Part shown: positions 8,430 to 15,433 of the stretch, piece after piece
Numbering within the stretch: position 1 is the stretch's first letter
Layout of the letters: each line of letters starts with the position of its first letter
Assembly: GCA_028717405.1 (NCBI GenBank)
Contig: JAQUNY010000011.1
Span: forward strand, 1-22,182
DNA: 22,182 nt
Origin: Eubacteriales bacterium
GTDB lineage: Bacteria; Bacillota; Clostridia; JAQUNY01
Direction: 5' to 3'
The notes under the pieces: model-generated
The model's input: the letters and a program-made list of their open reading frames with translations, nothing else
Told to the model about the DNA's origin: nothing
Database searches by the model: none
Translations under genes and position numbers: made by a program

Positions 8430-8930
8430 TCAGAATCCTGCAAGAAGAGTGTTTAGTTTAGCCGGCGTCATCTGTTTATACACTACGTCATCTATCATTA
8501 TGGCTGGAGCCAGACCACATGCTCCTATACAGCGCGCGATCTCGAAAGTAAATTTACCGTCGTCAGTCGTACCGCCGATGTCAACGCCCAGAGTCTTTAT
8601 AAGGTGCTCCACAAGCTTTTTGCCGCCTCTGACATAACATGCCGTGCCGAGACAGACTCTTATGGTATGCTCGCCACGGGGGGTTACGGAGAAGAAGGAA
8701 TAGAATGAAACAACACCGGTGACTTCTGAGAGAGGGATCTTTAATTCGTCGGCGATAAATTTCTGAAGTTCAAGAGGGAGATGGCCGTATATTTTCTGGG
8801 CGGCGTGCAAGACCTGTATGAGACAGCCTTCTCTGCCCCTGTAAAGGTCGATGACATTGAGTATTTCTCCATATTTCTGATGATCATCTTCACATTTACA
8901 GTACTTTTCATACGACATTTTTTTCTTCAT
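8430..8930 (-). CDS. hydC: Thioredoxin-like [2Fe-2S] subunit, NuoE/HydC type
   Basis: A 166-residue protein of the 24-kDa (NuoE) family. The N-terminal helical part contains CLIQVLHAAQKIYGHLP, and the C-terminal thioredoxin-fold ferredoxin domain carries the four [2Fe-2S] ligands Cys93, Cys98, Cys134 and Cys138 in C-x4-C and C-x3-C spacing. In trimeric hydrogenases this subunit binds the NuoF-like subunit and helps position its FMN. The start ATG 8930 has GGAGGT eleven bases upstream; a longer in-frame start at 8990 has no ribosome binding site and adds a basic, non-conserved segment. It is the first gene of the hydrogenase operon; 84 bases without a visible terminator separate it from hydB. 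Confidence 0.93.
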   Translation of the reverse strand: MKKKMSYEKYCKCEDDHQKYGEILNVIDLYRGREGCLIQVLHAAQKIYGHLPLELQKFIADELKIPLSEVTGVVSFYSFFSVTPRGEHTIRVCLGTACYVRGGKKLVEHLIKTLGVDIGGTTDDGKFTFEIARCIGACGLAPAIMIDDVVYKQMTPAKLNTLLAGF

Positions 8931-9043
8931 CGGGTACCTCCAAATAAATAGCCTGATTCTTTGTCTGATTCTCTGAAACAAATAAAACAATTGAAATTCG
9001 TTACAATGATGTTATTTGTATAATAGCAAAGTTTTGTGAAGAA

Positions 9044-9070
9044 TTGATGAAAATTTAACAAATTATAATA
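9044..9070 (-). promoter_or_regulatory. Putative hydrogenase promoter -10 with abutting Rex-like operator
   Basis: Read on the minus strand, a TATAAT (9067-9062) is followed directly by TTGTTAAATTTTCATCAA (9061-9044). The latter matches the clostridial Rex consensus TTGTTAA-N4-TTAACAA at 12 of 14 fixed positions. An operator placed over the transcription start is the expected geometry for repression by the NADH-sensing regulator Rex, which is known to control hydrogenase genes in clostridia. The -35 region is weak. No rex gene is in the window, so the assignment rests on the motif only. Confidence 0.45.
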
Positions 9071-9077
9071 TTTTATG

Positions 9078-9125
9078 TGTGAAATATTTAGCAATTAAAA
9101 TAAATTACATGATTTATATTTCACA
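9078..9125. repeat. Inverted repeat around the presumed hydrogenase -35 region
   Basis: Ten-base perfect arms TGTGAAATAT (9078-9087) and ATATTTCACA (9116-9125) are separated by 28 bases, with weaker complementarity continuing inward. The half-sites resemble both Rex (TTGTGAA) and Crp/Fnr (TGTGA) half-sites. A further TTGTGAA lies at 9034-9040. This may be a regulator-binding region upstream of hydC. Confidence 0.5.
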
Positions 9126-9388
9126 ATAACATCACATAAAAGAACGTCATGCATGCCGGACGGGCATTACGAAAGAATAAAATGTCTATCCGATTAAAGA
9201 TGAATATAATGATATCGTTAAATATTAGCTAATATAACGGATATAGGCATATAAAATACAATATAAATCAGAGAAGACTGAATCATAATCAATCAGAAGC
9301 AGCAGCAGCAGAAGAAGAAGAAGCAGAAACATAAGTAGGGCATAAGTCCCCGAATATGATTTGCCGGATTATGGATTTTGCCGGATTA
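9126..9388. other. AT-rich non-coding spacer with a trinucleotide repeat tract and a short tandem duplication
   Basis: I see no credible gene between the hydrogenase control region and the rib promoter. The stretch holds an AT-rich segment, a purine-biased CAG/AAG triplet tract at 9294-9329, and a direct duplication of TTTGCCGGATTAT at 9360-9372 and 9377-9389, the second copy running into the rib -35 box. No start codon with a ribosome binding site opens a convincing reading frame here. Confidence 0.6.
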
Positions 9389-9417
9389 TTGACATTATTT
9401 TATGCATATGCTATAAA
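9389..9417 (+). promoter_or_regulatory. Strong sigma-A type promoter of the rib operon
   Basis: TTGACA (9389-9394), a 17-base spacer and TATAAA (9412-9417), with an upstream TG giving an extended -10 (TGCTATAAA). Transcription would begin near 9424, about 18 bases before the riboswitch aptamer. Confidence 0.85.
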
Positions 9418-9441
9418 TATTTTGTATTAAAAAATAATTAT

Positions 9442-9568
9442 CTTCAGGACAGGGTGGGATTCCTTACCGGCGGTGATGCGTTTTTCTTAAAAAGATGCGA
9501 GCCCGCGAGCGCAAGCAGACCCGTTGTGAATACGGGGCCGACAGTATAGTCTGGATGGGAGAAGATAA
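9442..9568 (+). promoter_or_regulatory. FMN riboswitch (RFN element)
   Basis: The conserved RFN blocks are present in order: CTTCAGGACAGGGTG, CCGGCGGTGATGC, GAGCCCGCGAGC, the variable arm, GACAGTATAGTC, and GGATGGGAGAAGATAAG. The first and last blocks pair to close the multi-branched aptamer (P1). FMN binding is known to favour termination of rib operon transcription; a clear intrinsic terminator follows at 9711. This senses the end product of the operon it heads. Confidence 0.97.
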
Positions 9569-9710
9569 GCTTTTTGTCCGGTGGCTGGCCTGAAAAGGGC
9601 AACGAACAAAAAGCCCTGTCGATTATTGACCGGGGACTTGCTACAGACCGGGGCGATTTTACCGGGTTGTTGGCGCTGGCTTTCCCTGGAAATATCCCAT
9701 ATAACAGATG

Positions 9711-9741
9711 TCCTGGAGATGTTCTCCGGGATTTTTTATTT
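9711..9741 (+). terminator. Intrinsic terminator of the FMN riboswitch expression platform
   Basis: Stem TCCTGGAGA / TCTCCGGGA (nine pairs, one a G-U wobble) with a three-base loop is followed by TTTTTTATTTT, ending just before ribD. About 140 bases separate it from the aptamer. That interval contains a possible competing stem, GCTTTTTGT (9569-9577) with ACAAAAAGC (9606-9614), and a duplicated GACCGGGG (9628 and 9646). Confidence 0.9.
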
Positions 9742-9742
9742 T

Positions 9743-10975
9743 ATGGAGGATAAAGTTATAAACAATATTACGGACAAGATAAATGAAAAATATATGGAGA
9801 TCGCTCTTGCCGCAGCTAAGAGAGGGTGGGGCAGATGCAGCCCGAATCCGCTTGTCGGCGCGGCAATAGTAAAGAACGGAGATATTGTTGCTGCAGGATA
9901 TCATTCAGCAGCAGGATGTATGCATGCCGAAGCTGACGCTATTGCAAATGCCCGAAGAGCAGGAATAGATTTAAAAGGCGCTGAACTGTACGTTAACCTT
10001 GAGCCATGCTCCCACTATGGTCGCACGCCCCCGTGTGCCGATGCTGTTATTTCTGCTGGCATCAGCAGGGTGGTTATAGGCATGGAGGATCCAAACCCGC
10101 TTGTCTCAGGTAAAGGTATCGCAAAGCTGAGAGAAGCCGGTGTAAGTGTTGTTACGGGAGTGCTGCTCAACGAAGCCCTGAAGCTTAATGAAATATTCAT
10201 TAAATATATCACACGCAAGCTCCCGTTTGTAATACTCAAAACTGCAATGACCGCTGACGGAAAGATTGCAACACATACGGGTGATTCAAAATGGATAACA
10301 GGCTCGCGTTCAAGGGAATATGTTCACATGATGAGAAGCAGGATCTCATCGATAATGGTGGGCAGCGGGACGGTCAGGAAGGATGACCCTGAGCTCACAT
10401 CGAGATTACCAAGTATATGTTTTGAGGACGACAGCCTGTTATCATGCCTGAAAAAATGCGGGGCTTCTTCGGTCCCTTCAGTAGTGCCACCAAGGGACCC
10501 ACTGAAAATAATTATCGATTCAGCAGGAAGTATTTCTCCTGACTGCAGGATAATGAAAAAAATAACCCCGCAAGGCGTAATAATTGCCGCCGCTGATACG
10601 ATAGGAAAAGATATTGAAAATATTTATAAAGAAAAAGGTGCCGCAGTATTTAAAACACCTCCGGATAAATACGGTCATGTGGATCTTTCAATTTTAATGA
10701 AAGAATTATACAGGCTCGGCATAGACAGTGTTCTTCTTGAGGGAGGAGGGGAGCTCAACGCGTCTGCGCTGCAATACAGGATCGTCGATAAAATAATGCT
10801 TTTCATGGCGCCGAAAATTTGCGGCGGCAGAGATGCCATTTCTCCTGTTGAAGGTGAAGGCGTGAGCTTTATGAAAGACGCGATAAATCTTCGCGATATT
10901 GAGATATCGAGGTTTGAAGATGATATACTGATTGAAGGATACCCTCAGTATGAGGATGTTGATCATGACCTTTGA
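9743..10975 (+). CDS. ribD: Bifunctional riboflavin biosynthesis deaminase/reductase
   Basis: RibD deaminates diaminohydroxyribosylaminopyrimidine phosphate and then reduces the ribosyl chain, the second and third steps from GTP. The N-terminal cytidine-deaminase-like domain has the zinc site His61-Ala-Glu plus Cys89 and Cys98 (PCSH...PPC). The C-terminal dihydrofolate-reductase-like domain begins near LKTAMTADGKIA and includes SKWITG, VGSGTVRKDDP and LLEGGGELN. Length is 410 residues, somewhat longer than the usual 360-370, with a Cys/Ser/Pro-rich insertion around VPSVVPPRDP. The frame is open upstream through the terminator, which cannot be coding in the ON state. ATG 9743 is the first start after the terminator, but the GGAGG at 9745-9749 lies within its own first codons, so the exact start is uncertain; Met 9794 is already inside conserved sequence. 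First gene of the FMN-controlled operon. Confidence 0.93.
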   Translation: MEDKVINNITDKINEKYMEIALAAAKRGWGRCSPNPLVGAAIVKNGDIVAAGYHSAAGCMHAEADAIANARRAGIDLKGAELYVNLEPCSHYGRTPPCADAVISAGISRVVIGMEDPNPLVSGKGIAKLREAGVSVVTGVLLNEALKLNEIFIKYITRKLPFVILKTAMTADGKIATHTGDSKWITGSRSREYVHMMRSRISSIMVGSGTVRKDDPELTSRLPSICFEDDSLLSCLKKCGASSVPSVVPPRDPLKIIIDSAGSISPDCRIMKKITPQGVIIAAADTIGKDIENIYKEKGAAVFKTPPDKYGHVDLSILMKELYRLGIDSVLLEGGGELNASALQYRIVDKIMLFMAPKICGGRDAISPVEGEGVSFMKDAINLRDIEISRFEDDILIEGYPQYEDVDHDL

Positions 10976-11044
10976 GAAATAAATGTTATCGCGCAGGCAG
11001 ACGCCATGCATGAGAATATCCCGTTAAACGGAGGCGGAAAATAT

Positions 11045-11740
11045 TTGTTTACAGGAATAGTTGAAGAAACAGGAATATTAAGAAGGTTTATAAATAAAGG
11101 TGATTCTGTCAGCCTCGAAGTCGGATGCAGACTGGTACTTGAAGGCACATCTCCGGGCGACAGTATTGCTGTAAACGGTATTTGTGTGACTGTAACAGAC
11201 CTGCGCGACAGCTTTTTCACGGCCGACATCATGCCGGAAACTGTCAGAAGGACGAATCTTTCCGCCATGTCGCCGCCGCGGCGCGTAAATCTTGAAAGGG
11301 CGCTTTCTGCTGCGGGAAGACTTGGAGGCCACATAGTAAACGGGCATGTTGATGGAACAGGAAGGATAACAGACATCCGCAATGAGGGTAATGCTGTTTT
11401 ATTGACAATAAGCGCCCCGTTCCGGATAATGAAATATATAGTAGAGAAAGGGTCTGTTTCATTGGACGGTGTGAGCCTGACAGTTGCTAACACAAGCAAA
11501 GGGACATTCGCAGTGTCGCTTATACCGGCTACTTTCGAAAATACTGCGCTCGGAGAAAAGCGGCCTGGAGATTTGCTGAATATCGAATGCGACATAATCG
11601 GGAAATATGTCGAAAAGCTGATGGGCCTCGAAGATGGGGACCTTCCCGGCAACGAAGGCGGATACGCCTCCGGTAAAAATGAAGCGGAACAGGGCAGGCC
11701 GCTTACTTTTGATTTCCTCAGGGAACATGGATATATGTGA
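11045..11740 (+). CDS. ribE: Riboflavin synthase alpha subunit
   Basis: Riboflavin synthase dismutates two 6,7-dimethyl-8-ribityllumazine molecules to riboflavin and the pyrimidine precursor. The protein (231 residues) has the two internally homologous lumazine-binding domains: the first starts MFTGIVEETG and includes the SIAVNGICVTV motif; the second includes GHIVNGHVDGTG and SVSLDGVSLTV. The chosen TTG at 11045 gives the conserved family N-terminus, with GGAGG at 11030-11034, ten bases upstream. An in-frame ATG at 11006 lacks a ribosome binding site and adds a non-family leader. A Gly/Glu-rich segment near the C-terminus (DLPGNEGGYASG) makes it slightly longer than usual before the standard FLREHGYM end. 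It lies 69 bases after ribD. Note that the symbol differs by organism (ribC or ribE). Confidence 0.93.
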   Translation: MFTGIVEETGILRRFINKGDSVSLEVGCRLVLEGTSPGDSIAVNGICVTVTDLRDSFFTADIMPETVRRTNLSAMSPPRRVNLERALSAAGRLGGHIVNGHVDGTGRITDIRNEGNAVLLTISAPFRIMKYIVEKGSVSLDGVSLTVANTSKGTFAVSLIPATFENTALGEKRPGDLLNIECDIIGKYVEKLMGLEDGDLPGNEGGYASGKNEAEQGRPLTFDFLREHGYM

Positions 11741-11780
11741 AATCGTATGAAATTGATATGTGAAAGTATATGAAATTGAC
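11735..11780 (+). repeat. Tandem duplication across the ribE stop and the ribBA start region
   Basis: Two adjacent 23-base copies (11735-11757 and 11758-11780), matching at 19 positions, share ATGTGAAA and TATGAAATTGA. The ribE stop TGA lies in the first copy. The second copy supplies an alternative GTG start (11760) for an N-terminally extended ribBA frame. Confidence 0.75.
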
Positions 11781-11804
11781 ATGAAAGGTGCTGAGCAATA
11801 TATA

Positions 11805-13043
11805 ATGAAATTCAATTCTATAGAAGAAGCAATTGGCGATATTTCCGACGGGAAAATGATAATTGTCGTAGACGACGAGGACAGGGAGAATGAAGGCGAC
11901 CTTCTGATGGCGGCCGAAAAGGTCACGCCGGAAGCAATTAATTTCATGGCAGTGCAGGGACGCGGCATGATTTGTGCGCCTATAACCCAGGCAAGAGCGT
12001 CAAGACTAAATTTACCGCTTATGGTGGAGCACAATACCGACAACATGCGGACCGCCTTTACGGTGACTGTCGACCACAAAAGCTCTACGACAGGGATTTC
12101 AGCTTATGAGAGGGCTAAGACAATAAAGGAAATGGTAAACCCCGACTCTACACCTGAGGATTTTACAAGGCCGGGACATATTTTCCCGCTGATTGCCAGG
12201 GACGGAGGCGTATTAAAGAGGTCCGGACACACGGAGGCGGCGACCGATCTTGCTAAACTTGCCGGACTTTATCCGGCGGGTGTCATCTGCGAAATAATGG
12301 CGGAGGACGGGACAATGTCCAGGGTTCCCCAGCTTAAAGAATTTGCCGCGAAAAACAGGCTGAAGATCATCACGGTTGCAGACCTTATAAAATACAGGCG
12401 TTCAAAGGAGAAACTCGTCCGCAGAGCTTCACATGCAAAGCTGCCGACGGCATTCGGGGATTTTGAGATAGTAGCTTATGAAAATGTGATAAACGGCGAG
12501 CACCATGTTGCGCTGATCAAAGGAAGCATAAGCGGGGACAATGAGGAGCCGGTACTTGTAAGGGTACATTCGGAGTGCCTTACAGGCGACACTTTCCATT
12601 CGTTGAGGTGCGACTGCGGCGATCAGCTCAACGCAGCAATGAAGCAGATAAGCGATGAAGGCCGCGGAGTGCTGCTTTATATGAGACAGGAGGGAAGGGG
12701 TATTGGCCTTATCAACAAGATAAAGGCATATGACCTTCAGGATAAGGGGAAGGATACTGTGGAAGCCAACGAGATACTGGGTTTCCCTCCCGATTTGCGT
12801 GAATATGGTATAGGCGCCCAGATACTTTATGACATAGGGGTAAGAAAAATAAAATTGCTAACCAACAACCCGAAGAAGGTCGTCGGCCTGGGAGGTTATG
12901 GCCTGGAAATCATCGAAAGGATCCCCCTCCAGGTCGAGGCGAACGCGGAGAATGAGTTCTATATGCAGACAAAGAAAGACAAAATGGGGCACATACTTGA
13001 CGATAAAAAGATAAGCTGCAGCAATTTCAAGAGGAAGGTATAA
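11805..13043 (+). CDS. ribBA: Bifunctional 3,4-dihydroxy-2-butanone-4-phosphate synthase / GTP cyclohydrolase II
   Basis: RibBA supplies both branches of riboflavin synthesis: the four-carbon unit from ribulose 5-phosphate and the first pyrimidine from GTP. The N-terminal domain (about 1-205) has the acidic loop DDEDRENEGD from residue 23 and HTEAATDLAKLAG. The C-terminal domain has the GTP cyclohydrolase II zinc cysteines Cys258, Cys269 and Cys271 (CLTGDTFHSLRCDCGDQL) and RQEGRGIGLINK. Length is 412 residues, as expected. ATG 11805 gives the conserved family start MKFNSIEEAI. The frame is open back to GTG 11760 and ATG 11781, but that extra segment derives from the tandem duplication, and no start in the region has a well-spaced ribosome binding site; the nearest is AAAGGTG at 11784-11790. 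Third gene of the rib operon. Confidence 0.92.
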   Translation: MKFNSIEEAIGDISDGKMIIVVDDEDRENEGDLLMAAEKVTPEAINFMAVQGRGMICAPITQARASRLNLPLMVEHNTDNMRTAFTVTVDHKSSTTGISAYERAKTIKEMVNPDSTPEDFTRPGHIFPLIARDGGVLKRSGHTEAATDLAKLAGLYPAGVICEIMAEDGTMSRVPQLKEFAAKNRLKIITVADLIKYRRSKEKLVRRASHAKLPTAFGDFEIVAYENVINGEHHVALIKGSISGDNEEPVLVRVHSECLTGDTFHSLRCDCGDQLNAAMKQISDEGRGVLLYMRQEGRGIGLINKIKAYDLQDKGKDTVEANEILGFPPDLREYGIGAQILYDIGVRKIKLLTNNPKKVVGLGGYGLEIIERIPLQVEANAENEFYMQTKKDKMGHILDDKKISCSNFKRKV

Positions 13044-13096
13044 AAAGGTGAAGGTATAAAAACCGGATATACAGGTATGAAAACCGGATATACAGG
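13034..13096 (+). repeat. Two overlapping short tandem repeats at and after the ribBA stop
   Basis: GAAGGTATAAAAA occurs at 13034-13046 and 13050-13062; the first copy contains the ribBA TAA stop and the second regenerates it. AAAACCGGATATACAGG then occurs at 13059-13075 and 13080-13096. The core ACCGGAT...ACAGG resembles the core of the repeat after the response regulator gene at 3047-3099. The remaining spacer to ribH (13097-13171) is AT-rich without other visible signals apart from the ribH ribosome binding site. Confidence 0.75.
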
Positions 13097-13171
13097 ATAC
13101 AATAATTTATTCAGGACAAAATAAAAAATAATCTATTTAGGTAATAATTTATCAGAGCGGAGGATAATACA

Positions 13172-13660
13172 ATGTCGGTAAAAACATATGAGGGCAAACT
13201 GCTGGCTGAAGGCCTCAGATTCGGAATAGTTACGGGACGTTTCAATGAATTTATCAGCAGCAAACTCCTGGGAGGTGCGCTTGACGGGCTTATGAGGCAT
13301 GGAGCAGCCGAAGCGGATATTGAGGTTGCGTGGGTGCCGGGGGCTTTTGAGATACCGCTGGTAGCTTCCGGAATGGCTTCTTCGGGCAAATATGACGCCG
13401 TGATCTGCCTTGGGGCTGTCATCAGAGGCTCTACTCCACACTTTGATTATGTTGCGGCAGAGGTTTCAAAAGGGGTGGCTAAAGTCACGCTTGACACAGG
13501 TATACCTGTAATTTTCGGGGTACTGACTACAGATACCATAGATCAGGCTGTGGAAAGAGCAGGCACCAAATCCGGGAATAAAGGCTATGACGCCGCCGTC
13601 ACTGCCATCGAAATGTCAAATCTGATGAAGACGCTGAAAACACTGAAGACGCTGTCATAA
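13172..13660 (+). CDS. ribH: 6,7-Dimethyl-8-ribityllumazine synthase
   Basis: RibH condenses the RibD-derived pyrimidine, after dephosphorylation, with dihydroxybutanone phosphate from RibBA to give the substrate of riboflavin synthase; it usually assembles as pentamers or 60-mers. Recognised by GRFNEFISSKLL, VPGAFEIPL, GAVIRGSTPHFDYVAAE (catalytic His90) and FGVLTTDT. 162 residues, typical length. ATG 13172 has GGAGG at 13159-13163. The C-terminus ends in three tandem Lys-Thr-Leu codon triplets (13628-13654), a nine-base repeat that extends the usual end of the protein. Directly after the stop, ATAAAAAGC is duplicated (13657 and 13671). Last gene of the rib operon; no clear terminator follows. 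Confidence 0.95.
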   Translation: MSVKTYEGKLLAEGLRFGIVTGRFNEFISSKLLGGALDGLMRHGAAEADIEVAWVPGAFEIPLVASGMASSGKYDAVICLGAVIRGSTPHFDYVAAEVSKGVAKVTLDTGIPVIFGVLTTDTIDQAVERAGTKSGNKGYDAAVTAIEMSNLMKTLKTLKTLS

Positions 13661-13723
13661 AAAGCAGCGAATAAAAAGCGGTCATCAATAACCGAGGATC
13701 CCAGCAGACCCGCAAATTTCTTC

Positions 13724-13771
13724 TTTACAAAAACAAACGGCTGTCGTATAATTAAACCGAACATATGTTCG
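13724..13771 (+). promoter_or_regulatory. SOS promoter with perfect LexA (DinR) box
   Basis: TTTACA (13724-13729), a 17-base spacer and TATAAT (13747-13752) form a strong promoter. Starting six bases after the -10 is CGAACATATGTTCG (13758-13771), an exact match to the Gram-positive LexA consensus CGAACRNRYGTTCG and a perfect palindrome, extended by one more C-G pair. The box covers the transcription start, so LexA binding would block initiation and DNA damage would release it. Confidence 0.93.
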
Positions 13772-13858
13772 GTATCAGACTTTTAATGAGGCTGCAGTAA
13801 TTTTGCAGCCTTGTTAGGGCTTGCGGCTGCTTTTTGCCCACAGGGGGAAGGGATTTAT

Positions 13859-15094
13859 TTGAAGGATGGGAAAAGGGTCATACTTCATTGCGACCTCAAT
13901 AATTTTTATGCAAGCGTCGAATGCCTTTACAGGCCTGAGCTCAGGGATAAGCCGGTCGCGGTTTGCGGCTCTCAGTCGACAAGACACGGCATCGTGCTTG
14001 CCAAAAATATGGCTGCAAAGGCGATGGGTATAACCACAGGAGAGCCTGTTTGGAAAGCGGCTTCGAAGTGCCCCGGTCTTATCGCAGTGCCTCCGCGTTA
14101 TGGGCTTTACCTCAGATTTTCGTCTTCTGTAAGGGATATCCTTCTCAGATATACCAACCTTGTGGAAGCTTTCGGTATAGACGAGAGCTGGATGGATGTG
14201 ACTGAGAGTACAGTTCTTTTTGGCAGCGGGGAGGAAATAGCAGAGAAGATAAGGCAATCGGTTAAGGATGAACTTGGCATAACTGTTTCCGTAGGAGTGA
14301 GCTTTAACAAAATATTCGCAAAGCTGGGTTCGGATATGAGGAAGCCCGACATCGTTACCTGTATCACTGAGGATAATTTCAGGGAAATGATATGGGGAAT
14401 GCCGGCCGGAGACCTTCTTTATGTCGGCCGCTCCACAGCCGTCAAGCTGAGTCGCGCAGGTATATATACCATAGGCGACCTTGCGCTTGCGCCTCCTTCT
14501 TTCCTGACCGGTAAACTCGGGAAATGGGGGGAGACCCTTTGGGCATTCGCAAACGGCTATGATGCTGCTCCTGTATGTGATTCTGATTTTGAGCACTCCA
14601 TAAAGGGAATAGGAAATTCCCTCACCACGCCTTCGGACCTCACCTGCAATACTGACGTAAAGGCGCTTCTGCACGTGCTTGCCGAGAGCGTGGCCAGGCG
14701 CCTGAGACGACATTATCTCAAGGGCCGGACAATTCAGGTCTGGGTGAGGGGAGCGGATCTTTCATCGTCGCAAAAGCAGGGGAAGCTCCCCTTTTATACA
14801 TATATATCGGGAGAAATAGCAGAAAAGGCATTCGAACTTTTCAAGAGCTTCTGGAGATGGGATATCGGTATAAGGGCGGCCGGTGTGAGGGTCACCGACC
14901 TGGCAGACGCTGAAAAGCATATTCAGCTCTCGTTTTTCCCCCCGGGCCCAAGACAAAGAAAGGAGCTCGTTGAGCATTGCGTGGACGGCATAAGGAGCCG
15001 CTTTGGACACTATTCCGTACAAAAGGCGTTCCTTTTGCTTGAAAAAGCCGGAGAAACAACCGGGTTCAATCCCTTTGCCCCTTTCAGGAAATGA
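13859..15094 (+). CDS. dinB: Y-family translesion DNA polymerase (Pol IV/DinB-like), SOS-regulated
   Basis: A 411-residue error-prone polymerase for replication past lesions. Palm motifs are HCDLNNFYASVE (catalytic Asp12) and GIDESWMDVT (Asp108, Glu109); both metal-binding acidic clusters are intact. The thumb helix-hairpin-helix lies around YVGRSTAVKLSRAGIYTIGDLA, and the little-finger domain from about residue 250. TTG 13859 is preferred: it follows GGGGGAAGGGA with good spacing and gives the family N-terminus MKDGKRVILHCD. The frame extends upstream to 13811 into leader sequence. Transcribed from the LexA-controlled promoter and followed by two small genes that appear to be in the same unit. 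The LNNFYASVE and DESWMD variants are of the kind I associate with Firmicutes DinB relatives; the classification as Pol IV rather than another Y-family branch is by general resemblance. Confidence 0.92.
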   Translation: MKDGKRVILHCDLNNFYASVECLYRPELRDKPVAVCGSQSTRHGIVLAKNMAAKAMGITTGEPVWKAASKCPGLIAVPPRYGLYLRFSSSVRDILLRYTNLVEAFGIDESWMDVTESTVLFGSGEEIAEKIRQSVKDELGITVSVGVSFNKIFAKLGSDMRKPDIVTCITEDNFREMIWGMPAGDLLYVGRSTAVKLSRAGIYTIGDLALAPPSFLTGKLGKWGETLWAFANGYDAAPVCDSDFEHSIKGIGNSLTTPSDLTCNTDVKALLHVLAESVARRLRRHYLKGRTIQVWVRGADLSSSQKQGKLPFYTYISGEIAEKAFELFKSFWRWDIGIRAAGVRVTDLADAEKHIQLSFFPPGPRQRKELVEHCVDGIRSRFGHYSVQKAFLLLEKAGETTGFNPFAPFRK

Positions 15095-15193
15095 GTGCTT
15101 CCGGACTGCTCCGGGCACGCGGCAAAAGTATGGATCACCATATATGGCGGCACTAAGGCTTGCAGCAATATTAAAGCTGATGAGGTATTCGTG

Positions 15194-15433
15194 ATGTATA
15201 AAAAAGTGTTTACCGAAGTAATTGTAAGATATACAATGGATGGCGAAAAGATCCCTATGTACATACTATGGGAAGACGGCAGAAAATTCAGGGTCGACAA
15301 GGTTGTTGATTCGAGACCTGCCCCATCCCTCAAGGTCGGCGGCTGCGGCACCAGATATACCTGTGTAATAGGCGGGCGCGAGGCTTTCATTTGGTATGAA
15401 GACGGAAAATGGTATGTGGAGGCTATGGCATGA
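15194..15433 (+). CDS. Small conserved-looking protein of 79 residues next to the polymerase
   Basis: A 79-residue beta-rich protein (MYKKVFTEVIVRY...) with many aromatic and charged residues, a WEDGRKFRVD segment and a Cys pair (GGCGTRYTC); no signal peptide or membrane segment. ATG 15194 is supported by GAGGT at 15183-15187; the frame is open further upstream but that part is not protein-like. Its stop overlaps the next start (ATGA), indicating translational coupling with the nucleotidase gene. From memory, small proteins of this kind (DUF6504-like) occur beside Y-family polymerase genes; I cannot confirm the family. Possible role as a polymerase accessory protein is inference from context only. 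Confidence 0.75.
   Translation: MYKKVFTEVIVRYTMDGEKIPMYILWEDGRKFRVDKVVDSRPAPSLKVGGCGTRYTCVIGGREAFIWYEDGKWYVEAMA

Noticed and set aside
9581..9742. Extended N-terminus of RibD reading through the riboswitch terminator
   Set aside because: The frame happens to be open, but the stretch is the expression platform and terminator hairpin, and the residues are not part of the RibD family.
13814..14713. Minus-strand open frame of 299 codons opposite dinB
   Set aside because: Antisense to conserved polymerase motifs with no recognisable domain.
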